A DNA stretch of 64,000 nucleotides, taken from positions 20,977,930 through 21,041,929 of the forward strand of contig CM034549.1 in assembly GCA_020055645.1 (NCBI GenBank). Reading direction: 5' to 3'. A program made the position numbers and the translations under genes. Shown one piece after another: positions 1-18,168 of the stretch. Numbering within the stretch: position 1 is the first letter of the stretch; each line of letters begins with the position of its first letter. The notes beneath the pieces were generated by a model that worked only from the letters and a program-made list of their open reading frames with translations, made no database searches and was not told where the DNA came from. The stretch comes from Tomocerus qinae (taxonomy: Eukaryota; Arthropoda; Collembola; Entomobryomorpha; Tomoceridae).

Positions 1-432
1 TAATCTGAAAGAATCTATATAAAAGATACAAGTAATCATAAGTTCATAAGAATAAGTATAAGATCATAAGCCGATCAATTATAGTATCATAATATCATTA
101 TCACCACAATATTAATATTATTATTTTCTTGCAAAATGAAATCAAATAAACACGTGCAATTAGTAAATAAATACGTTATTGTTACACTAAATACGATAAC
201 AAGCTTTAAAATTAGTTTACGTATAATTTATTATCTACTTCCTTTGAGAAAAGGACTTTTATGGAGAAAAGCCACGAAACAGAAACAGTAGCTAGTAGGC
301 AATAGACATCTACATTACAATCTAGTCACAAGCTTTCACCAATTACAACTGGAAATCATTTTGGGTGCAAACTAAATGAAATATAAGTTGGCATTATCTC
401 CTAATATGATTTCGTCCAAATTTCAGATTTAC

Positions 433-786
433 CTTATCTTGAATGAAGCAGAAACTAAATGCATAGTAAAATCTGTATAATATTACGTATCTTCTTTAAA
501 ATATTATGGCATGCAATTTGTATCGCAAAAATAAACTGTTTAGCACAGTAATTTACGTTTTCAGGAACATATTATGTAATTCATACATGACTATGCAGTA
601 CGTAAAATAGAAATGGTAGGAAGTAGGAATAAATATTGTTGTATAAAATATTTACCTTTACCCATCACATTTTGAACAGAAATTGACCATTCCACTCTCT
701 GTACAATATATAGCTGTGTATTTCAATTGTAACGGTGTAATAATCCTGTTTACCTTTTCAATACTGTCGTCTGCTCCACTAGCCAT
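433..786 (-). CDS. 5' end of an unidentified minus-strand gene with very small coding exons (partial)
   Basis: I propose three coding exons read leftwards: 786-754, 698-656 and 472-433. The start codon at 786 has a strong context (AAA before ATG, G after) and follows a good acceptor (ccctgtag) 17 bases upstream. The first exon encodes MASGADDSIEK. All three exons end in AG before a gtaaa donor, and the two later ones start after tacag. Exon phases (33, 43 and 40 nt) join to one open frame that continues through RVEWSISVQNVMGK and DFTMHLVSASFKI. I do not recognise the family. No next exon in phase could be found in bases 1-432, so the gene should continue off the left edge. The support is splice signals plus phase only. 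Exons this short could arise by chance, so the model is tentative. Confidence 0.4.
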
Positions 787-2194
787 TTATCCAACTTTTT
801 GGACTACAGGGAACTTGATATTAACTTAAGTATAACTCAAGTTAATCTGTTTGAACTGCTTTATAGCACGAGTTCTAATTACGATTCAGCAGCACTACAT
901 ACACAACACACGATCAACTTGTTAGTCTAAAGAATATATAATTAATATTATTATTATTGTACATTTAGATAATGATTTGTAACATATTTAGCATATCAGT
1001 ATGAAATCTGTTATGAACTTATTCATTTATGTAGCAAGTTTACGTTTGGCGTAGCATGAAATATGACCAGCAAACAGAACATTTGATAGTGGGATGATCT
1101 TAGGATTTAGGTAATATATGTTGCAATAGCGGCAAGCTGCTGCAGCTGTTGATGTTAACAAAATGTATATTCGAAAAACGAAAAACACAGGTATTGCAGA
1201 TAATTTCTCCATAAAGATACACACATTTAACATACAGCGAAATACATCATAACTATAATAATATTTAAAGCTGCAAAATAATACAATGTAACAGAGCAAT
1301 TACCGTATACGTAATATAGCATCAAAGACATATAAGTAGCTGGTATAAATACCTAAGCATTATCAATCTTAATACGTTTGATAAACAGTCTCAGATTTTT
1401 TGTGACATACAGACTTCAAATTATTATCAGAATCAGAAATATAAAGGTAAGAATTGGTCTCTTTTTGTTTAATACAGTTATCTATAACGCCTCTATTGTT
1501 TTAACAATTAAAAATCATTTCATCTTTCCTTGTGACCCTGAATATACTAATATATTATACCTTCAGATAGAGTAAATACGAATGTGAATTTACTATAGCA
1601 TGATGACAAATAAAACTACCCCGGATAGTAACATTTTAAGAGAGAATTGTTTGTAATGAAATTTTCCACTGTTAAAACAAAATAACGGAAAGAGTAACGA
1701 AACGAAAAAATAGGATAGTTTTTGGCTTATGTTAAAGTAAATCAAAGGTAGTTTTTCAGACAATTAATCCCTGTATTCCTTTTACAATACCCGATGATAT
1801 GCGTACGAGTATGTAACTTTCTATATAATTTCAAGTGTGATAAGATTTATATGACTTTCTATTTTCTAATGTTAATTCAGTATGAAAGAAGTTAGAATCA
1901 AATACACGTTAAAATATTCCTTTTAAAGAATTCTCACTTTTACTTATTACAACACAGTGAAAGTAGATTGATGGGGAAAGTAGAGCAAACTTTTAATTTG
2001 CAGTAGGCTTTCACTTTGTGCCGGTGAAAGTTTTGTATGGAATTGGAAAGAGGAATGGATATATATACCACTTTCTTCCAATTTATAAAAAATAACGATT
2101 ACACTAATAAAAGTAAGTTTAATGGTAATGTGGTAACTGTATAATGTATGGTTCATTTAAATATATAGACATATAGCATTTTAAATAAACTTAC
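787..2194. other. Intronic/intergenic stretch, no gene recognised
   Basis: AT-rich sequence. Apart from the acceptor just before the ATG at 786, I see no convincing exon, repeat array or RNA gene. If the left-edge model is right, most of this is its first introns. Confidence 0.5.
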
Positions 2195-2282
2195 CATTTA
2201 ATAAGACTTTAGGACCTGGTTTCGTTTGTAGATTTGTATTGTAACTCGCTTTAAGTTTAGTTTGCCCTCCGTTTGTCGTTTG
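2195..2282 (-). other. Probable 5'UTR exon of the left-edge minus-strand gene
   Basis: This 88-nt segment has a strong acceptor on the minus strand (tgatttttacag) and a strong donor (AAATG|gtaagttt). Its one open frame runs into a stop just before the proposed ATG at 786 when spliced to the acceptor near 803, so it is best read as untranslated leader. The last three exon bases are ATG, which would start an upstream ORF of about 22 codons in another frame. Confidence 0.45.
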
Positions 2283-2725
2283 CTGTAAAAATCAAAGGTG
2301 AAAGGGGACGTGATTTTTTGTTCAGTGATCTTGGCAGGGTAGTAGTGATTATTGACTATGTATGACAAGAAAAAATATGTTTTAAATATTTTAAAGTCAA
2401 TTCGAAGCGCTTGGAAAACGCAAGACTGTAGACGAAAGTTACATAAAAATGAAATGAAATTATGAATTCTTAAAACAATAATACCTGGTCTGGTTTACTA
2501 TCCAAGGTTCAAACAAACATACTGGCCAATTTTTCTGTACGGATCGTTTTGTGAGAATGTTTATTCTAAAACATAAAAAAATTAAGGAAATGAATTCGAA
2601 CTGGTTAAAAAATCATTATGTCATATCTCTATGCAATGAATGAATTTTTTTTGTATACTGATCTAAAAAACACTAAAAAGGTAAAAATTGTTGCTCAATG
2701 TTGGTAAACAAGGAGCAGAACTTAC

Positions 2726-2900
2726 CCGCGGATTTCGAAAATACCTTGTATGGTGCAAAATTTAAAATCACAGTGCAGGTGAAAGTTATTTAAGCATTTC
2801 CATACGTTGCACTTGTACGTGTCCCTTCGAAAATTACTGGACGCTGGGCTGCTGGACAATACTGGAAAGGTCCTGTCTCCGGCTAACGTCCTTCTTTCGA
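2726..2900 (-). other. Candidate first (non-coding) exon and promoter area of the left-edge gene
   Basis: On the minus strand a strong donor (CGCGG|gtaagttc) sits at 2725/2726. It ends a segment of about 170 nt that is more GC-rich than its surroundings and has no obvious acceptor, as expected of a first exon. The right limit (transcription start) is a guess. The 800 bp between here and the SRPRB leader would be a shared, divergent promoter region; I saw no TATA box that decides it. Confidence 0.3.
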
Positions 2901-3700
2901 CTCGGCAGACACAAAAATTCCCAGTAATTTTCTGGTCTTACGCACTATTTTGAGGGAAGAAAAACTCTGGGTACGGGAATATTTTTTGGAAATAAACGAA
3001 AATATCCATCTTCGGTGGCTTCTTTTTAGTCTATCCCGATCCTTCCCGATTTCCCCTTCTTGTAATGTTATTTCTTTTCTGTCACTGGTCATACGTATGA
3101 TTAATTTTTTTCCCTGGGCTATAAGGCAGAAAGAAAAGGTAAAAGTAAATGTATACGTCTTAAAAAATCCTAAGTTTCTAAAAATGTCAATACCATTTAT
3201 GAGATTTACGATGGGCTGTTATAAGAACATTGGATGATTTATGCAGCAATTACTAATAATTTTATTTTTACCTCATCTCTATGGTCAGTCACTAAAGGAC
3301 GTCGTAATGCATGATATAGGAATTCGACCGAGCGGTTGGAGACGGGTGGAGATTATTGATTCACTTGACATAAAGATACTTATGTTACTGATACAAATAT
3401 GAAGGATTATAGAAATTGATTGCCATGATGGGGGGATATAAATAGCTTTTTACCAATTTAAGTTATAGGCAATAGACAGTAATATAGGAAGAAGTTAAGG
3501 CTGAAGGCTCTCGTAAACTGTTAAGCCTCAAATGTTAATGTATAAGTCGATGATAAATTTTCATTATGTCGTTCTCAGTTCCCTTTGTTTTGTCGGATTG
3601 CAATATCCCACAAAAACAGAGTAGTTTGTTTTTTGTAAATTTTAACCTCAATTTAATTTGATTGTAGGTTGGAGTAATACACATTGGTGTATTTGTTCTC
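2901..3700. other. Intergenic region between two divergent genes
   Basis: About 800 bp between the likely starts of the leftward small-exon gene and the rightward SRPRB gene. Open frames of 60-95 codons lie on both strands around 2.9-3.2 kb, but they overlap one another and lack any recognisable domain, so I treat them as chance. Confidence 0.5.
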
Positions 3701-3742
3701 TCACTAACTCGTTTCCGCTCGTAACTCGTGTGGAAACAAAAG
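3700..3742 (+). other. Likely 5'UTR exon of SRPRB
   Basis: A donor (ACAAAAG|gtatga) ends this segment at 3742. A good acceptor (catttatttag) at 3836 begins the exon that carries the SRPRB start codon 14 bases later. The left boundary is unknown; the pyrimidine-rich stretch around 3690-3710 is a plausible start region. Confidence 0.5.
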
Positions 3743-3849
3743 GTATGAATCTTATCTCTAATTAGGTTTCTTTTGCTTCCACTTAAAGATTGACATTGTC
3801 AATACGCTTAAAAATACTCTTTTGTCATTTATTTAGACTCTTTCTCATC

Positions 3850-5052
3850 ATGGATAAACCAAAAAAGGTTCCAAAAACTCCCAAACCTGATCAGACTGCA
3901 AATTTGGGAGTAGAAAATGCTTCTCCAGACAATGCAATTTTGTTTAGTGTTATTGCGGCCGTCATTGTTATTCTTTTGACTCTATGTAAGTAGAAGTTTT
4001 TCCCACATCTTTTTGTATATATATATGTTAATTTCATTAATATGTAACCAAAACATGCTAATAACATTTTTTTGCAGTGTATTTATATAGTCGAAAAACC
4101 AAAAAGGGAAGAGGAATAGTGTTTGTTGGACCATGCGACAGTGGAAAAACAACTATATTAGGCCACCTTGTAAGCGGAAAAATGGTAGATACTGTGACAT
4201 CTGTAACTCCAAACGAGTGTGCATACTCCCCAGGGAATGGAAAGGCTGAACTGGTGCTTAAAGATCTTCCAGGACATGATCGAGTTCGAATTAAATTTTG
4301 GGATACACATAAAGCAAATATGAGAGGAATCGTTTGCATTATTGATGCTGCTGGAGGAAACAAGGCTATAAGGGAGGGAGCCGAAGTTTTATACAGCATT
4401 TTGACTGATCCTTTGGTCAATTCTATTTCTCCAAACATTCTTGTATTTGCAAATAAGCAGGATCTACCTACTGCTAAATCGATTAAGGTTATTCGGACTC
4501 ATCTGGAAAGGGAAATGTATGTAGTAGATGCCCACTCATAGTTTTGAACTCTGTTTCGTTTAATGTCTACTTTACTTGCTGTTTGCTGAGTAAGCAATAT
4601 TGTAACTTGTAAATGTAATTTTTGATTGTAGTACTACACTGAGAATGACGAAATCTGCTGGATTGCAAACAACTGGTGGTTCCAACACATCATCAAAAAC
4701 ACTCGGAAAGCTGGATAGAGATTTTGAATTTGATCACATCAGCCCAATTAAGGTAATTTACAAATAAATCGTACTATGCCACCTGCAATTTAAATGTGAT
4801 GATGAAAAATATTCTTTTAAGCATTCTTACAAACGAATGTAATTTCTTTTCAAGAAAAATTCTATACGAAAAGGTCAAGATCATAAGGATTGTTAATATA
4901 TTAACAAGTTTCCCAAATGATCGTCAATATTTAATACTCTGCTCTATAACGTTCTTCGTTTGCTCTTATAGGTTGAATTTGGCGAAGGTAATGGCAGTAA
5001 TGAAGACACTGAAATAACACCGATCGTTAACTGGCTGGAAAAGGTCGCCTAA
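3850..5052 (+). CDS. SRPRB: Signal recognition particle receptor subunit beta
   Basis: Membrane-anchored small GTPase of the ER that, with SRPR-alpha, docks SRP-ribosome complexes for co-translational translocation. Coding exons are 3850-3985, 4078-4516, 4632-4752 and 4972-5052, giving 258 residues, a normal family length. All introns are GT-AG and phases agree. The basic, proline-rich N-terminus (about 1-27) is cytosolic or lumenal tail. Residues 30-48 form a single hydrophobic anchor. The GTPase domain follows: P-loop GPCDSGKT (63-70), G3-like DLPGH (108-112) and G4 NKQD (171-174). The conserved C-terminal block begins KVEF and ends in a WLEKVA helix. The canonical SAK (G5) triplet expected soon after KVEF is not visible; the sequence there is GEGNGSNED. 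The start was chosen because ATG has A at -3 and lies just after an acceptor. A poly(A) signal lies 80 bp after the stop. Confidence 0.96.
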
Positions 5053-5132
5053 TAATACTCTTACTTCATTGCGTCAAGTGAAATATTTCCATGTTATGAC
5101 CACGTGAATGGAGGAGCATTTTTCTATTTGAA

Positions 5133-5138
5133 AATAAA
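5133..5138 (+). terminator. Poly(A) signal of SRPRB
   Basis: AATAAA, 80 bp after the SRPRB stop codon, in a T-rich context. It gives a short 3'UTR of about 100-120 nt. Confidence 0.7.
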
Positions 5139-8100
5139 AGTGATTGTCACTATTTTGAGTTAATATTATTACTAGTACGTTGTTACTGTATCCATCAATC
5201 ATAACCATTAGATGATTTGTAGCTGTAAGCTACTTTACTCAACTTAGTTCTGTAGATTACTAAGATGTATAATGATATTTTTCATTCTTATGCATACAAA
5301 AGTAAAATCATCGAAAAGGGTGTTGTTCATGTATTACTATGTATTGTTCTTCTCGATATGTATTTTGGTATGATACATAAGCATTGAAACACAATGTTAT
5401 GTGCTAAGGTGTTAGGACGTTGTAGCGTTGTTCATTTGAGTTAACAGGCACACCGGTTCGGTGATTGATGCGCAAACCTAAAGAAAGATGCACACTAAGT
5501 TGTAATTGCATTGCCCAGCTTTTTTTTGCATTTCCTCTTCGTGCTTATCTGCTATTTAACAGTGCGTTTCAATAAAACATTCATGGCCACTAACATTCAG
5601 TTGTGAGGTCAGTGTTTACTTTATTTATACAATCTGACTGCCTCATCTCAGTCAGGATTAGAACTAATAGCAATAAATAATACATGCGGATTTTGTGGAT
5701 AGATACAAACGGATAAACACGTAACTGTAAGTTCCATTAGTCATTAGTTAGTATCATTAGTGACTCGGTAACAAGCCACGTTGGCTCATGCAGATCTGGC
5801 AAAGCTAAAGAGTTTCATGAGTACGACCATCGTTATCTCGATGAGAGAGCCAAAATGGAATTCACATTTCATTACTCTGTTCAATTACTAACGCTTTATT
5901 TTTAACACATTTCTTTGTCATTATCATGTGAAAGATGGCCATAATTTTTACTGCCGTACCGTCCCCTAAATGCTGCTAGCTTGTAATTACAGCGAAGATC
6001 CTGGTAATTACAAGCAATTCTTTAACACCTGAAATATTATTCATAACGTTTGCTTTACTCCGTACGGTAGTCCGGAGTTAAACCTATAAGAAGGTTTTTT
6101 GAAAAAATCTAAAATTAAACTTTAAAAAAATTATTTTAAAATTAATTTTTCAATACTAACCTTGAATTTTGTTAAATGGAAATGGATATAAACTTAAAAC
6201 TGCTGTATAGATACATAATATTGAGTTTGTTCTAGTCTCAAGTATGTTTTATCCATGAAGCAAGAAAGTATCACGGAAGCCGTTTGGTTTGAAGGAAATA
6301 AAAAGCAAAGGAAGTATCTGTGCAGGTCTTCTTCGGTATTTGGCCAGGTCCAAGTTTGGTAAATAAAGAGCACATTACATTAGCACATTACAGGCTCCGA
6401 GGAAAGATAAAAAGTTAGAAAAGTTAGTTTCATGGTATATAGATTGAAATGATCATGACGGTGAAACAGGGAGGAGACGATGGGTGATATAACGCATTTA
6501 GGGAATTTATAACATTGTGGAAGTTTTGGCTAAGTTGAGCGGTGAGAGCTTAAGCCTAAATTGCTTAACTACATAGTTAGGTGGATCATTAAACCATTTC
6601 TTCATTTTACAACGCAATGTAATTTAACGAAGATGAGCTAGAAAGACTTTGATCGATGCATGGAAGTTTATCAGTGTACTATAGTCTAGTATGTAGAGTA
6701 TGACGTTTTAAAGTAGCTTTATTATAATTATAATCTACGGACATAGCTATATAGTTGTGTATATTATCTGTGTGACTATGTGACCATCATACTGAAAGTT
6801 GTGGAAAGGTGAAGCTAATATGTAGTAGTATGAGCTCCTTCAGCAAAGGTAATTCAGTGCAGAGTATACTTTATCTATGCTTACATAAGTAGAGTAGTAG
6901 ATTTGGTTGGAGCAATACGTCATAGTCATGAGTCTGTGTCTACGAAATCTATAAACTACATAAAGGGTTGAAGCTTAAAAGCCAAAGCAAAGCTGTAAGG
7001 AGTTTTTCCCCGAAGAAATCCACTGAACTGAATTGGCCTAAACGAAATCTAAAATAGGTACTACTTTACTACACTATGCTACAGCACATGTACAAGAGCA
7101 CAACTTCATTATAAACGATTTTGTCCATATAAATACATACTGCATTCTACACTAGATATAACATTTTATTATACTACTACACCACTATATTTAGTATATG
7201 GATTAGTTCTTGCTAGTAGAAGGTTCATAATATCATTAAGCCACATACCGCATCACGCCATACAAAGCTATGCTATAGCTAATGCACAATCTCTAAAACT
7301 AGAACTAAACTTAACTAATAATAAGTAAGCAAGTAAAGCAAGTTAAACTGATAAGAAGATAACATGCATAGAGAAAGCCTGTTTACAACAGTATACTTTC
7401 TATATCCTATAAATACAAGCAAAATAGCTATGCAATTCCAACCTTAAAGGCTCCAGAGTAGGTATACTGATACAGATACCTACATATGCATATTATATAG
7501 CAGACATATATACGTAGTGGGCGCATTGCCTCCCCCACTAGAAGTAACGACCTGGCCTGGTCTCTCTTCCAAATAAAACAACGTGAATTGAGAAAATAAA
7601 AATATTTCCGTTATCTTTAATTACTACTGGAAATGGTATTCCTAATTTAAATTTTGGTACATTTGTTCAAAATATTCAAAATAGAGTCTCGATCAAACTA
7701 AAAAATTGCTTAAAAAGTACATTTTGGTTAAAAAATAGTGACCAAGTGTGACAATATTGCTAAATATTATTTATTACCATTAAAGATGACACATGGTGCC
7801 TTGGTTTTAATAGGAGAGGAGGGTAGTTGAGTGCCTAGGCCAAGTAAGGTCTTGGCGGCAGGAGGTATTGAGCCAGCCACACATGTGGGTTGTATGTTGC
7901 TTATACAAAGTAAGTTTTACGTCGGTGCAAGTGGCAAGTTATATACATTACATCACAAACATACAAGTACAGCTGCAACTTTACATTACTAACAAAGTTA
8001 CAACGACAGACAGAGCATAACATAAGCATTACACAGAAGGCTTTGAAATCTGCCTGTATACATGCATAGATACGGCTAATATATAGTTAGGAGAGGAACT

Positions 8101-8821
8101 ACTGCAGACTACACTCCTGCTTGCCTTGTGTCTGCCTTTCGTGTATATAAATATATACTATATATGCGACGATGACTACTCTGTTTTGTATGCTAAGGCT
8201 CGTCTTGACTTAACTTTGGTTCTTGTTGTGGTTCTCTATTGTATACAGTGTCTCTGTAAACTCTGTATGTATGTACGTTGTTACATTACGTGAGTTGAGG
8301 AGCAGTCTGTGTATGTAGTGGCAGGGCAGTGAGCGAATAATAAAAGTTACTTTACTACTTTACTTGGGTTTCCGATTAAATAAGTATGGTCTGCCTTCAA
8401 CTGGCTAAATCTGCTACAGCTAGAATGGAGTGCACATTTAATTGTTAAGGCAAGTCAAATCAACTCAAAATCAAATCTACCTTTCTGTGGTAGAGTTTCG
8501 TTTTGTTTTAGAGACTGTACCTACAATTTGTGCTGTATAAACTCTAAAGTCTGTATGTAATTGTAGCCAGAGAGAGGTAATGCAGTGCAAGTGTATGTAC
8601 AGACAGGGTTAGTACTACATTGCATTGCATATTAGTGGATTGGATTGCATAGTCTCCTCTTCTCTCGTCTACTTTTGTGTGTGTATCTTATTGTTAGGTA
8701 CTTTACGTTTACTTACTTACATGTACTTATTTTTACTGTAGTGAGTAAGTGTCTAATAGAATAGAATTAGATAGATAGGTAATGTGATGTGTTGGATCTC
8801 TCTCTCCTGTTCTTTTTGTAG
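5139..8821. other. Intergenic stretch, no gene recognised
   Basis: About 3.7 kb of AT-rich DNA with frequent stops on both strands and short simple motifs (tac/tag-rich runs). No domain, RNA gene or transposon terminus was recognised. It may include distal promoter sequence of the kinesin gene. Confidence 0.6.
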
Positions 8822-8891
8822 TTTCGTACTCTTCTCCTGTCATTATATACCATTACCATTAGTCACACGAAATTTCCACATTTCCGGAACG
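8822..8891 (+). other. Candidate 5'UTR exon of the kinesin gene
   Basis: A 70-nt exon-like unit. It is preceded by a long pyrimidine tract ending in tttttgtag and followed by a strong donor (GGAACG|gtaagtg). It lies 1.7 kb upstream of the kinesin start codon with no other gene between, so a non-coding leader exon is the simplest reading. A matching acceptor could be the tgtag near 10526. No transcript evidence is available here. Confidence 0.35.
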
Positions 8892-10525
8892 GTAAGTGAC
8901 CCTTCCCAGCATCCTCTCATCCATGTTTTAACTAACTTTTGTTGTTAACTTAGAATTTTCATTGAGCAATACACAATTATTATTACCTATCAGATGATCT
9001 AATTTTTAATTGGGCTTTCTTACCCAGTCGCCATCATTGTTACCATTTTCAACAAAATCACACACCAATTTATCACTAAATTTATAATTAAAAATATTAC
9101 AGCTGCTTCGTCATTTCAGCTTCACTGAACATTGAATGCGTAGCCGCAGGCTATTTCAGTGTCCTTGTTTGAATTAGGCTGTGAAAGATACATTTGTGTC
9201 TGATCTGATGTGACAGTCAAAGAGAAATAATACTATTCTGTCTATTGGACGTAATTCTGTAAGTATTGTATAGACCAGTAAATTACTAAAAGTGTGTAGG
9301 CATCTATAAGGTTAAACTTAAGTTGTTCCGTCAATAATAGTCATAAATACTATCTATAAGTATATTTATGTGAAGGTACTTACTACATAGCTATAAACAT
9401 ATACTTACTAAAATTATTACAACTTCTATTATGCACACAGAAACTAAGTCAACATACTAGATATACTACATTTTAAGTGCATTTGTTCGCCTTTTGGGTA
9501 TTAAGTACCTAATTTGACATGAATCACAGATTGCCAAGCCCAATGGTTCCTGTTTTATGAGTAATTTGTATTTATAAACCCATACAGTGCGTGTGAAATA
9601 TTTAAAGCTGAGTCACTTTGTGAATTCATGACATGGGCATTCATATAACTCTAGAGAATACACATAATCAAACCAAAATGGGACAATTTGTTTAGTTCGA
9701 TCTTCTGTCTGACCTTAGTACCTATCTACTCTATATCTACTACAAGTTTAGCAAATTGGATAAAGTATACTACAAAATTTTCTATTTTACTACTTTAGCT
9801 GTTTTTGAGTAAGAATAAGTTCTACAAACTTTTACACGAAGTCGGTATTATTACATTTTTCGAAATGTAAGATATTTTGGTTTTTTTCAAACTGTATTGC
9901 AAATTGTAACAGATTTATTTGGATCAAATCAATTACTATACAATTAAATGCTATATCCATTATATACAGCAGTTGTATACATCGCTTTTTCCCGACAAGT
10001 TAAAATTGCATACCAGTGCTTTAGTAGATTATGATTACTTCAACATTCAAACTAGCAAGATAGTTAATAGAGTTCCATTTGCTTATCTACACTTCGTTAA
10101 CAATGGAGATTCTTAGCATGTAGGACTGTCATCATTGTGGACATTAACTATAGACTATAGCAATTCTTAAAAATATTGTACACTATACACTAACACTCAC
10201 TACTATTATTATTTTTGAATAAAGAATTTTTTGTTTAATATTTGCGTAGCAAATAAAATTAAAGATGTTATCGAAATATTGAACTGAATAGAAAACAGAT
10301 AACAAAATAAAATTCAATTGTAGTAAAGTGGTGTGGTCGTGTGGTATTAAATATTTATTACAGTTAGTTGGTAGTTTGGCAGTGGTCTGTTTTGGTAGTG
10401 TATTTAAGTTATTAAGAAAGATGGTCATCAATTTGACGATGATTTAAAATTATTTGTTTGTAAACAATCAACGTACTAATTGTAATAATAATAATAATAA
10501 TAATATAATTGAATTTAAAGGTTGT
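8892..10525. other. Probable first intron or upstream region of kinesin
   Basis: AT-rich, with no coding exon seen. Contains a (TAA)n tract near its right end. Short open frames at 9.9-10.1 kb (+) and 10.2-10.4 kb (-) show no domain. Confidence 0.5.
10484..10505 (+). repeat. (TAA)n microsatellite
   Basis: About seven TAA/ATA units in a row, roughly 120 bp upstream of the kinesin start codon. Confidence 0.85.
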
Positions 10526-10621
10526 AGGGTGGGAATAGTGTGAACTGTGAACGTTCCGAAACTTGGCCCGAAAACTGGGAAACGAAACTCTTTGAGAGCA
10601 GATTTGGGGTTGGACATCAAC

Positions 10622-16066
<5,445 letters not shown>

Positions 16067-17850
16067 ATAAATCACGCCGGTGAATTCCACCGCAGTAAAT
16101 CCTCAAACTCTTATGATGAAAGGGAAGTTACCACAGGTGGTATTATCTAATTGCAGTGAAAATTTTAGTAAAAGGATGAATGCTGTCAGCCGTCAACATT
16201 GTCATCAAAGGCTAACTTTACTCAACTTCTTAACGAACTTTGGCTTTTAATGTTGCTCGTTGTTGACTTGACTTGACAGCCAGCATAATTCGTAGTAGAG
16301 ATTTTTCGTCCGCATTTATCCGTCTATTAAGTTCTTTTGACCAGAGTACTTTTAATTTTGTTTTCTTTGGTGGCTTTCGCATTTGTGCAGAACGTTTAGA
16401 CTAAACGTTACCTCAATTTCTCATAAAACGAAAAGACAAGTGGCTTAATAAAAATATACCAAGGAGTGGTGGCATGTATAACTGTTCTGCAACCAATTTC
16501 AGTAATAAAAAATTGGGAACTATTAAAGTATCTTTATGACTTAAGACTACAAGGGAAGAACTATTTTTCGAATATTTTTGGCGGTGGTTGGATGCTTAAT
16601 GTATGCATATAAAGTATCCTTTTCCAAATTATCTTCTGTGTTAATTATTTAAGTTCCATTGATGTGTACATTAAAAACTAAGCTGCTTTTCTTCGCTGAT
16701 GGTAATAGGAACAGCGTCTAAATAGCAAACCTGATTAATGCTATTGTAAAGAAAGCCTTAGTTGAAGTACCTGTTTCCGTCGTGGTCTATGTCTGCTGTT
16801 GCTGATTGTGTATGCATGTTTCTAGAGTGTATAATAATTAACTTAAACATTATAGCAATGGAGAAGCGTGTAAAATTAAGCTTAGACAAACACTAATTAC
16901 CATTTTGATCTAACTAACTGTTAAGTTAGAGATTCACGTATGTAATAATGATACACTTATAGGTATTACAAAATGCACGGATGGGCATCCTAGTCTTCAC
17001 AATGTAAAATAATATTATACTATTATAATTAATTCTCAACTGATGATGATTTGCTAACTACCCTTTTTCGTGATCATGCATGTCATAAACACTAAAATAA
17101 TATTATTTTAGTTTGAAAATACTGAAAAAACCAAACATATAATTAAGTACCTATATGCCAGCATAATACTACTTCATAATATGAACACAAATGCTAATAA
17201 TTACCTATACCTACCTTCATTGCCAGTTGATGTTGGTCTACCTACTAATTAGGTCTAACTATAAAATGTAAAAATAACAGGAAATGTATAAAGTTATGTG
17301 TATACGGTGTAAGGTTGTTTTTTTGGCTGTAGTTAATGTAGCCGATCTGTACTGTCTGTTTAAATAAGGGCTAATGGTTGATTACATTTTGTATTTGCAT
17401 GTGGTTTGCATTTAAGTAAACTTTACTTTAGGCATTTGGTCGGTCATACTAATTATTGTTATTATGTTTTGTGATTTTGACGTGCTCTGCAGTTGTGCTA
17501 CTGTATTTGATATTTACAAGTATATTTATTATGCTAATACATTTATTCTAGATATTATACTATTGTGTTACTACTACTGCAATTATTTAATTAGGATCTG
17601 TGTATGAGGACGTAATTTGTATCGATTCGTAAGTACAGACAGCAGCTAAGGAGTATTTAATTTATAAGTTTCTGTTATGTGAACAGATAGTATAAATAAT
17701 AGGTACCTAATTATCACAGCACTCAAAAATGCAGATGATTCGTGCTACTAGCCCTAAGTTTATGTTTGTAGAATATTGTTTGTGATGCGTTTTTTGTCCA
17801 ATATTATTCTATTGTGTTAATAATAAAACTAAGGCAAGAGTTTTAGATGT
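16067..17850 (+). other. Likely long 3'UTR of kinesin
   Basis: No coding sequence. Several AATAAA motifs occur: 16447, 16504 and 17822. The last gives a 3'UTR of about 1.75 kb. Which site is used cannot be told from sequence. The remaining DNA to 18160 shows nothing recognisable. Confidence 0.45.
17822..17827 (+). terminator. Candidate distal poly(A) signal of kinesin
   Basis: AATAAA in a TTAATAATAAAACT context, the last clear plus-strand signal before the convergent potassium channel gene. Confidence 0.4.
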
Positions 17851-18162
17851 AAATCTATGTAAGCACTTTTTGTAGTATTGCATTGTCAATGCAATTGTAC
17901 GCGCCGTAAGCATAATAATCTCTAGCTATTAGCTCTGTTATTGTACAATGTGTGTATTTCCCATCAAGTGAATGGGTGAAACGAAGTAATTTTTCATTTT
18001 TCAAATCCTAAAGCGTCCCAGGAACATGAAATACATACGCCATCACGATACAATAATTATTGACATTTTAATGAGACTTTGGCTTCTTTAGTAAAGCCTT
18101 GCTAACTGAAAAAAATAAATTCTAAGCCTAACTATTACCTATTGCTCCTAATTAATAATATA

Positions 18163-18168
18163 TTTATT
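18163..18168 (-). terminator. Candidate poly(A) signal of the Kir channel gene
   Basis: TTTATT on the plus strand (AATAAA on minus), about 610 bp after the channel stop codon. It is the first exact signal seen downstream of that stop. Confidence 0.4.

Noticed and set aside
2883..3237. Overlapping 69- and 95-codon frames on opposite strands
   Set aside because: Mutually overlapping, no domain, in a promoter-like region; length is within chance expectation.
4058..4438. 126-codon minus-strand frame over SRPRB
   Set aside because: Exactly antisense to the conserved GTPase exon; a shadow of that coding constraint.
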